Part shown: piece by piece, positions 1-4,817 of the stretch
How the letters are laid out: every line of letters starts with the position of its first letter
How positions within the stretch are numbered: the stretch's first letter is position 1
Assembly (NCBI GenBank): GCA_023391425.1
Contig: JAEWAX010000132.1
Span: 1-8,498 of the forward strand
DNA length: 8,498 nt
Source: Bacillota bacterium
GTDB taxonomy: Bacteria > Bacillota > Clostridia > Acetivibrionales > DSM-1351
Direction: 5' to 3'
The notes under the pieces: model-generated
Database searches by the model: none
What the model was told of the DNA's origin: nothing
The model's input: only the letters and a program-made list of their open reading frames with translations
Made by a program: the position numbers and the translations under genes

Positions 1-12
1 GGTGACGATTCT

Positions 13-843
13 ATGGACTGGAAAAGAGCGAAGACAATTCTAATATCAGTGTTTTTTATGTTGAATATAGTTTTAGCTGTTGTCCTATATAATAATCTCA
101 AAGTGGAAGAGGTTTCTCAACAGACTATTGATAATACTACGCAGATTTTACGAAATAATAGAGTACGTATTGAATTCCCTATACCCAAATATACTGGTAA
201 TGACTATATGTTACAGTATGAGGAGACACCGCTAAAAAAAGATAAGACAATGCAAATATTACTTGGCGAGAACTATTCTCAAGTGGGTAATAATTCATAT
301 AGAAGCGGTTCTAAGAGCATTAGTTTTAATGGCGATTCAGGTTTTGAATTTGTTAATGCAGAAACTAGTAATGTGCCTAAATCATATAGTGAGAGGGATG
401 TGGATAAATATTTAAAGGAGCTTTCAAAGAAAATAGGCATTCCTTTTAATGAGTTCAGACTAGATGGCAAGTACAGTCCTAATGCTGAGACCGGTCAATG
501 GGCTAGAGTAGTATATAAGGGGATATACCAGAAGTATGCTGTATTCGACAATTACATTGATGTTGAGATTGGAAGTTCTGGTATCAAGAAAATAAAGTAT
601 CACTATAATAGGCCCATTAGTATAACGATTAAGAAAAATATTTATGTTGTCCCAGTTTATGAGATTCTAATAACCAAAATGACCAAACACCCCGATACTA
701 CAATTATAAATGTTGATATGGGCTTTAAAGGTAAGGTTGATAATGAAACAAAAAACTTATATGAAAGCCTATCCTGGAGAATACTAACTGATAGTGGAAA
801 AGAATTTTATTTTAGTGCCAGAAATGGTGATGAGATGAAGTAA
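13..843 (+). CDS. yycI: WalRK two-component system accessory protein YycI
   Basis: A 276-residue protein that I recognise as YycI from its N-terminus (MDWKRAKTILI then LNIVLAVVLY). This is the family's usual short cytoplasmic Asp-Trp-x-Arg-Ala-Lys start followed by one membrane helix, residues about 8-27. The rest, about 28-276, would lie outside the membrane, and the C-terminal WRILTDSGKEFYF stretch resembles the closing strands of YycH/YycI domains. In Bacillus and Staphylococcus YycI pairs with YycH and binds the sensor kinase WalK, modulating control of cell-wall hydrolases. The ATG at 13 has a GGTGA ribosome binding sequence at positions 1-5 with a 7-base gap. A TGA at 3-5 in another frame could be the end of the preceding gene, which would be yycH if the usual order holds, but too little is visible to tell. 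murA follows after a 124-base gap. Family assignment is strong; the WalK-modulating role is inferred from homologues. Confidence 0.88.
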   Translation: MDWKRAKTILISVFFMLNIVLAVVLYNNLKVEEVSQQTIDNTTQILRNNRVRIEFPIPKYTGNDYMLQYEETPLKKDKTMQILLGENYSQVGNNSYRSGSKSISFNGDSGFEFVNAETSNVPKSYSERDVDKYLKELSKKIGIPFNEFRLDGKYSPNAETGQWARVVYKGIYQKYAVFDNYIDVEIGSSGIKKIKYHYNRPISITIKKNIYVVPVYEILITKMTKHPDTTIINVDMGFKGKVDNETKNLYESLSWRILTDSGKEFYFSARNGDEMK

Positions 844-881
844 AGTAGAAATTGGTAAATATTTATTTGTAATATTAGTAG

Positions 882-910
882 TGGTATAATTTAAAAGTAA
901 ATGGTATAAT
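882..910 (+). promoter_or_regulatory. tandem extended -10 elements upstream of murA
   Basis: Two copies of TGGTATAAT, at 882-890 and 902-910, are exactly 20 bp apart. Each is a consensus -10 hexamer with the upstream TG of an extended -10 promoter. Neither has a good -35 box at 16-18 bp, which extended -10 promoters can tolerate. A TTGACT at 912-917 lies too close to any downstream -10 (about 12 bp) to be convincing. Transcription would start around 897 and/or 917, giving a murA leader of roughly 50-70 bases. This suggests murA can be transcribed separately from yycI. Confidence 0.6.
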
Positions 911-967
911 GTTGACTAGCGCGTAAGGATTAATAAAAAAGATGTCTGAAGGTTGGTGTAGAAGAGG

Positions 968-2233
968 TTGGATAAGTTCGTTATTAATGGGCCATGTTCC
1001 TTAAACGGAGAAGTTAACATTAGTGGAGCAAAGAATGCTGCAGTTGCTGTTCTACCTGCGGCGCTTATTATAAATGGTATCAGTAGAATAGAAAACGTTC
1101 CTGATATTATGGATGTTAGGGTCTTGCTGGATATATTGAGCAAATTGGGTGCAAAAATAACAAAAGAAGATGAAAATACCGTTATTTGTGACACACGTAA
1201 TATAGATTGTTGGAAAGCCCCTTATGAACTTGTTAAAAGCATGAGAGCCTCATACTACTTATTAGGAGCGCTTATAGCTAGATTTGGAAAAGCAGAGGTT
1301 TCACTGCCAGGTGGATGTGATTTTGGATATAGACCTATTGATCAACACATCAAAGGATTTGAGGCAATGGGAGCTCGTGTTCAGATAGAACATGGTATAG
1401 TTAAGATTGACGCTTCACAGCTTAGAGGTGCTCAGATTTATTTGGACGTAGTAAGTGTAGGTGCCACAATCAATTTGATGCTCGCAGCCGTTAAAGCCGA
1501 TGGACAAACTACAATCGAGAATGCTGCAAAAGAGCCTCATGTTGTAGATGTCGCAAATTACTTAAATGCAATGGGCGCCAGTATTAGAGGTGCAGGAACA
1601 GATGTTATTAAGATAAAGGGTGTTGACCACTTAAAGGGTGGGGGTACACATTCCATTATCCCCGATATGATTGAAGCAGGAACATTTATGCTTGCAGCAG
1701 CAGCTACTAAGGGAGATGTTGTTGTTAAGAATGTTATTCCAAAACATATGGAATCACTCACCGCTAAGCTGATAGAGATGGGTGTTACTGTAATTGAGGA
1801 TGAAGATTTTATTAGAATTGTAGGCAAAAATAAAGTTAAAAACGTTAATATCATGACCTTACCTTATCCCGGATTTCCAACTGACCTTCAGCCTCAGGTA
1901 ACTGTTTTACTTAATCAGGCAGAAGGCGTAAGCACTATTACAGAGGGTGTTTGGGATTCAAGATTTCAATATGTAGATGAGCTCAATAGAATGGGAGCAA
2001 AGATAAAGGTTGAGGGTAGAATTGCTGTAATTGATGGAGCAACCACTTTGTCAGGTGCTCCAGTTAAGGCTACCGATCTTAGAGCAGGTGCAGCTATGGT
2101 TTTGGCGGGGTTGACCGCAAAAGGGTGTACACATGTCAGCAATATAAAGTATATAGATAGAGGCTATGAGAATTTTGTTCACAAGTTAAATTTGCTTGGG
2201 GCTGACATTAGTAGAGTTACATTAGAGGATTAA
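968..2233 (+). CDS. murA: UDP-N-acetylglucosamine 1-carboxyvinyltransferase (MurA)
   Basis: A 421-residue cytoplasmic enzyme, normal MurA length. It transfers enolpyruvate from phosphoenolpyruvate to UDP-GlcNAc, the first committed step of peptidoglycan synthesis. The expected active-site residues are visible: Lys22-Asn23 in SGAKNAA, Arg93 in SMRASYY, Cys117 in LPGGCDFGYRP with Arg122 next to it, Asp306 in FPTDLQPQ, Asp370/Arg372 in ATDLRAG and Arg398 in IDRGY. Cys117 corresponds to E. coli Cys115, the residue alkylated by fosfomycin; an Asp here would imply intrinsic resistance, so a fosfomycin-sensitive target is expected. The start is TTG: an in-frame TAG at 959-961 leaves no earlier start and MDKFVINGP is the canonical MurA beginning. 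The ribosome binding site is poorly placed (AAGG at 949-952, or AGAGG touching the start codon). walJ follows 25 bases after the stop. I cannot tell which paralogue (MurA1 or MurA2) this is. Confidence 0.96.
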   Translation: MDKFVINGPCSLNGEVNISGAKNAAVAVLPAALIINGISRIENVPDIMDVRVLLDILSKLGAKITKEDENTVICDTRNIDCWKAPYELVKSMRASYYLLGALIARFGKAEVSLPGGCDFGYRPIDQHIKGFEAMGARVQIEHGIVKIDASQLRGAQIYLDVVSVGATINLMLAAVKADGQTTIENAAKEPHVVDVANYLNAMGASIRGAGTDVIKIKGVDHLKGGGTHSIIPDMIEAGTFMLAAAATKGDVVVKNVIPKHMESLTAKLIEMGVTVIEDEDFIRIVGKNKVKNVNIMTLPYPGFPTDLQPQVTVLLNQAEGVSTITEGVWDSRFQYVDELNRMGAKIKVEGRIAVIDGATTLSGAPVKATDLRAGAAMVLAGLTAKGCTHVSNIKYIDRGYENFVHKLNLLGADISRVTLED

Positions 2234-2258
2234 GGAATATAGATGGAGTTAAAATTAA

Positions 2259-3050
2259 ATGGTTAAGTTTTGCAGTTTATTTAGTGGAAGTAGTGGAAAT
2301 GCTTTATTTATAGGTACAGAGAAAACGAAACTGCTGATAGATGCAGGTTTAAGTGGCAAGAGAATACTTGAGGCGCTTTGTTCCATAGGAGAAAATCCGG
2401 CGGAATTGAGCGCTATATTAATTTCACATGAACATATAGACCATGTTAGAGGCGCTGGTATAGTGTCAAGGAAGCAAAATGTCCCAATATATGCAAATGA
2501 GTCTACTTGGTGTGCGATGGAATGTGGACTAGGACCAGTCAAGCTTGAGAATAGAGTTGCTTTCTGTACAGGAGAGGAATTTGAGATAGGTGACATCTGT
2601 GTAAAATCTTTTGCTATTCCTCATGATGCTGCGGAACCGGTAGGCTATAATTTCTTTGTACAAGGCAAGAAAATAACTACTGCTACAGACATTGGGCATA
2701 TGAATGATGAGTTACTATCACATATTGAGGGAAATGACCTGCTATTACTTGAGTCAAACCACGACATTGAGATGCTAAAAGTAGGACCTTATCCCTGGCC
2801 TTTAAAAAAGAGAATTATGGGCGACCATGGTCATTTGTCAAACGAAACCTGTGCAGAGGTAATTACATATCTGGCAGAAAGGGGCGGGAAACGCTTCGTT
2901 CTTGGACACTTAAGCCATGAAAATAACTTTCCTGAGCTAGCTTATCAGACAACTTTTAATGCATTGACTGATAAAAAGATTGCTGTAGGCAGTGATGTGA
3001 CCTTGGAGGTTGCACTACGTGACAGAGTAGGGCAAATAAACATATTGTAG
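2259..3050 (+). CDS. walJ: WalJ/YycJ metallo-beta-lactamase-fold protein
   Basis: A 263-residue protein of the YycJ/WalJ family, the metallo-beta-lactamase-fold proteins encoded with WalRK. It opens with the family's FSGSSGNA motif (residues 9-16). The metal ligands are in place: His57-x-His59-x-Asp61-His62 (SHEHIDH), His122 (IPHDA), Asp144 (TATDIGH), plus the late LESNHD (164-169), DHGHLSN (189-195) and GHLSHENN (216-223) motifs. In other Firmicutes the protein is a cytoplasmic 5'-to-3' exonuclease-like enzyme linked to DNA repair and to coordinating division with wall synthesis; the nuclease activity here is inferred from the family. The start ATG has GGAG at 2245-2248 with a 10-base gap. 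It lies 25 bases after murA and 37 before rlmH, so it is probably co-transcribed with both. The intact ligand set suggests an active enzyme. Confidence 0.92.
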   Translation: MVKFCSLFSGSSGNALFIGTEKTKLLIDAGLSGKRILEALCSIGENPAELSAILISHEHIDHVRGAGIVSRKQNVPIYANESTWCAMECGLGPVKLENRVAFCTGEEFEIGDICVKSFAIPHDAAEPVGYNFFVQGKKITTATDIGHMNDELLSHIEGNDLLLLESNHDIEMLKVGPYPWPLKKRIMGDHGHLSNETCAEVITYLAERGGKRFVLGHLSHENNFPELAYQTTFNALTDKKIAVGSDVTLEVALRDRVGQINIL

Positions 3051-3087
3051 AAGTACAGAAATACTGTGAAGGAAACCGAGAGGTTAC

Positions 3088-3567
3088 ATGAAAATAACTA
3101 TTGCTGCAGTAGGCAGGCTAAAAGAACGTTATCTAAAAGACGGAATATCAGAGTATAGCAAGAGGCTCTCACGCTTTGCTGAGATTGAATTAATTGAGGT
3201 AGAAGATGAACATGCACCAGAGTCATTAAGTACGGCACAAGAGTCACAGGTAAAGCATAGAGAGGCAGAACGTCTGCTAAAGCGAGTAAAAGATGGCTCG
3301 TATATTGTTTTACTGGACTTGGCTGGAGAACAGCTGGATTCTCAAAGCTTTTCAACAAAACTAGAGAGTATAATGCTTTCAGGTAATTCGCATATCACAT
3401 TCATAATCGGAGGCTCATTAGGCTTGGACCAAAGTCTCATTAATGCCGCAAACTATAGAGTTTGCCTTTCGAAGATGACCTTTCCTCATCAATTAGCAAG
3501 ACTCATTTTGTTAGAACAAGTTTATAGGGCTTTTAAAATAATGAAAAATGAGACGTACCACAAATAA
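3088..3567 (+). CDS. rlmH: 23S rRNA (pseudouridine1915-N3)-methyltransferase RlmH
   Basis: A 159-residue SPOUT-class methyltransferase, the usual RlmH length (E. coli about 155). It uses S-adenosylmethionine to methylate N3 of pseudouridine 1915 in helix 69 of 23S rRNA, acting on the assembled 70S ribosome as a homodimer. Visible hallmarks are the N-terminal MKITIAAVGRLK strand, VLLDLAGEQLDS (residues 74-85), the IIGGSLGLD cofactor loop (106-114), and the C-terminal knot region SKMTFPHQLARLILLEQ ending in the diagnostic YHK. GAGAGG at 3078-3083 lies 4 bases before the ATG, with a second purine-rich GAAGGA at 3068-3073. It is the last gene of the left-hand cluster, a position where rlmH is often found after walJ in Firmicutes. 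I see no convincing Rho-independent terminator directly after it. Confidence 0.96.
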   Translation: MKITIAAVGRLKERYLKDGISEYSKRLSRFAEIELIEVEDEHAPESLSTAQESQVKHREAERLLKRVKDGSYIVLLDLAGEQLDSQSFSTKLESIMLSGNSHITFIIGGSLGLDQSLINAANYRVCLSKMTFPHQLARLILLEQVYRAFKIMKNETYHK

Positions 3568-3758
3568 ACGAAGATTTTATTAAAACCGTTGATATCACTA
3601 GATTCATGGCAATAACAAATATGAATCGTCATAGTAAGATATAAGGCGAATAAAGATAGAGAGTATCTATTAGTTTTCATAGTTAGAGACTAGAATGTTA
3701 AGAGACTATACAATTCAATTCATGAAATCTCACCTAAACATAATTCTAAATTTCCGTA
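3568..3758. other. intergenic stretch after rlmH without a recognisable gene
   Basis: About 190 AT-rich bases lie between rlmH and the merR promoter. It holds a short inverted repeat, GATTCAT at 3601-3607 and ATGAATC at 3621-3627 (7-bp arms, 13-base loop), not followed by a T-run and so a poor terminator. It also holds an imperfect direct repeat, GTTAGAGACTA at 3682-3692 and GTTAAGAGACTA at 3697-3708. An in-frame ATG at 3695 could extend the merR reading frame by 49 residues, but that extension has no family resemblance and overlaps the promoter. Confidence 0.5.
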
Positions 3759-3789
3759 TTGACTCTATGGTTACCCATTACTATATAAT
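3759..3789 (+). promoter_or_regulatory. MerR-type promoter/operator of the merR-family gene
   Basis: TTGACT at 3759-3764 and TATAAT at 3784-3789 are separated by 19 bp, longer than the 17-bp optimum. A long spacer is the hallmark of promoters that MerR-family proteins activate by distorting the DNA. The spacer contains an imperfect palindrome, ATGGTTACCCAT (3767-3778), centred between 3772 and 3773, within about 1.5 bp of the spacer's midpoint. The layout suggests the downstream regulator controls its own gene; binding is inferred, not shown. Confidence 0.7.
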
Positions 3790-3811
3790 AAAGATAGACG
3801 ACAGGGGTGCA

Positions 3812-3827
3812 CACCTGAAAAGCCAAA
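3812..3827 (+). repeat. imperfect 16-bp palindrome in the merR leader
   Basis: CAGGGGTGCACACCTG pairs with itself at 7 of 8 positions around a centre between 3819 and 3820. It lies about 23 bp after the -10 box and 3 bases before the GGAGG ribosome binding site. It could be a second operator, or a small hairpin near the ribosome binding site in the mRNA. It is locally GC-rich in an AT-rich region, which makes chance less likely but does not prove function. Confidence 0.45.
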
Positions 3828-3841
3828 AATGGAGGTATGCT

Positions 3842-4666
3842 ATGTTTAAGATAGGTGAATTTTCAAATCTTAGTGGACTATCTATTAATACTTTACATCA
3901 TTATAATGAAATAGGTATTCTAAAACCTAAACAAATTGATGAACTTACAGGATACCGTTACTATAGTGCCCTACAACTTGTTACTGTAAATAAGATTATG
4001 GCTTTAAAATATGCAGGACTTTCACTTAGTGAAATAGCTAAAATTTTAAATAGCTCTCCTTCAATTGATTCAATAATTTCAATGCTTGAAGATAAAGCTG
4101 AAATACTTGATCAAGTATTAAGAAATGAATCTGAAAGGCTCAACCGTCTTAGAACAAATATTTTTCTAATTAAAAATGGAGGTGTGCCAATTATGAACGA
4201 GATAACAATAAAAAAGGTTGAACCGATACTGATTGCATCGGCAAGAAAGAATATAAATAAATGTGACTTCGAAGAGAGTGGTAAAATGTGGGGCGTTGTT
4301 AATAGCTTTATAGATAAAGCAGAAACTAAACGTACCATTCCTTGTATGACATTGTTTTACAACTCAACATGGAATTGGGAAATGGCAGAATCCTGGGATA
4401 TAGAAGTGGCTGAACCTGTTACAAAATGTGTTACTGACAATGATATTGTTAAAGTTTACGAGTTACCTGCTGTAGATAAAATGGCTTGTGTTGTTCATCA
4501 CGGTTCATTTAATACAATAGGAGAAACTTATAAAGCTATAAGTCAATGGATTGAAAAAAACAATTATAAGATAGATGGACCAGTTCGTGAAATATACCAT
4601 AGGGGTGGATGGGCAACAAATAATCCAGAAGAATATGTGACTGAACTTCAGTTTCCTTTGTCTTAA
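3842..4666 (+). CDS. MerR-family transcriptional regulator with GyrI-like effector-binding domain (BmrR/TipA type)
   Basis: A 274-residue one-component regulator. Residues 1-70 form the MerR winged helix-turn-helix: FKIGEFSNLSGLSINTLHHY, then EIGILKP and the wing motif TGYRYYS. Residues about 76-110 look like the dimerising coiled-coil linker. Residues about 118-274 form a GyrI-like/AraC-type effector-binding domain ending in EEYVTELQFPLS, as in BmrR-like sensors of hydrophobic cations or drugs. The ATG at 3842 is preferred over an in-frame ATG at 3695 because it gives the canonical N-terminus and has GGAGG at 3831-3835 with a 6-base gap; the longer form would also be encoded across the promoter. 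The usual Arg-Tyr-Tyr of the recognition region is His-His-Tyr here. An internal GGAGG and ATG (4178-4195) could yield the effector domain alone. There is no adjacent efflux gene on the same strand, so target and ligand are unknown beyond likely self-regulation. Confidence 0.9.
   Translation: MFKIGEFSNLSGLSINTLHHYNEIGILKPKQIDELTGYRYYSALQLVTVNKIMALKYAGLSLSEIAKILNSSPSIDSIISMLEDKAEILDQVLRNESERLNRLRTNIFLIKNGGVPIMNEITIKKVEPILIASARKNINKCDFEESGKMWGVVNSFIDKAETKRTIPCMTLFYNSTWNWEMAESWDIEVAEPVTKCVTDNDIVKVYELPAVDKMACVVHHGSFNTIGETYKAISQWIEKNNYKIDGPVREIYHRGGWATNNPEEYVTELQFPLS
4178..4195 (+). promoter_or_regulatory. possible internal ribosome binding site and start codon within the merR-family gene
   Basis: GGAGG at 4178-4182 is followed after 10 bases by ATG at 4193-4195, in frame with the regulator. 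Translation from here would give residues 118-274, a 157-residue protein that is exactly the GyrI-like domain (MNEITIKKVEP onward) without the DNA-binding part. TipA of Streptomyces is a known precedent for making both long and effector-only forms from one gene. Function here is inferred from position and sequence only. Confidence 0.4.
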
Positions 4667-4700
4667 TTTTAAAGAAAAATGTAGGAGTACAAAAATTAAT

Positions 4701-4743
4701 AAAGGGGATGTTGTAAAACAATTAGTTTTGGAACATCCCCTTT
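4701..4743. terminator. strong, probably bidirectional Rho-independent terminator
   Basis: A perfect 12-bp inverted repeat, AAAGGGGATGTT (4701-4712) and AACATCCCCTTT (4732-4743), encloses a loop that itself holds AAAAC/GTTTT (4715-4719 and 4725-4729). On the + strand it is followed by a T-rich stretch (CATTTGTTT); on the - strand by ATTAATTTTT. It sits between two convergent genes, 34 bases after the merR-family stop, and can end transcription from both sides. Confidence 0.9.
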
Positions 4744-4757
4744 CATTTGTTTAGACA

Positions 4758-4778
4758 ACCGCCAGCTGAGCTGGTAGT
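4758..4778. repeat. small hairpin in the convergent intergenic region
   Basis: ACCGCCAGC (4758-4766) and GCTGGTAGT (4770-4778) pair around a TGA loop with a perfect 5-bp core (CCAGC/GCTGG), one wobble and one mismatch further out. There is no T-run on either side, so it is not a typical terminator. It is the middle of three consecutive hairpins between the two convergent genes; its role is unknown. Confidence 0.5.
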
Positions 4779-4784
4779 ACTTGA

Positions 4785-4809
4785 TTAATATACGCATCCT
4801 GCGTATTAA
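4785..4809. repeat. hairpin just after the LTA-synthase-like gene
   Basis: TACGCA (4791-4796) and TGCGTA (4800-4805) pair around a TCC loop; TTAA on each side (4785-4788 and 4806-4809) lengthens the stem past a 2-base bulge. It begins 8 bases after the stop codon of the - strand gene. It lacks a clear T-run, so it may stabilise the 3' end of that mRNA or act as a weak first terminator before the stronger one at 4701-4743. Confidence 0.5.
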
Positions 4810-4817
4810 GCTATTTT

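Noticed and set aside
912..935. TTGACT at 912 with TTAATA at 930 as a murA promoter
   Set aside because: The spacer is only 12 bp, too short for a sigma-A promoter; the two TGGTATAAT boxes are better candidates.
1558..1854. Antisense reading frames inside murA, walJ, rlmH and the LTA-synthase-like gene
   Set aside because: They lack ribosome binding sites and recognisable domains and overlap well-supported genes on the other strand.
3601..3627. Inverted repeat GATTCAT/ATGAATC as an rlmH terminator
   Set aside because: The stem is short and AT-rich, the loop is 13 bases, and no T-run follows on the + strand.
3695..3841. In-frame upstream extension of the merR-family protein by 49 residues
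   Set aside because: It lacks a ribosome binding site, spans the MerR-type promoter and leader palindrome, and displaces the canonical MFKIGEFSNLSG start, which has a good GGAGG.
4762..4806. A tRNA gene or tRNA remnant, suggested by a D-arm-like AGCTGAGCTGGTAG
   Set aside because: No acceptor stem, anticodon arm or T-arm motif (GGTTCGA-like) can be found; the resemblance comes from a short palindrome.
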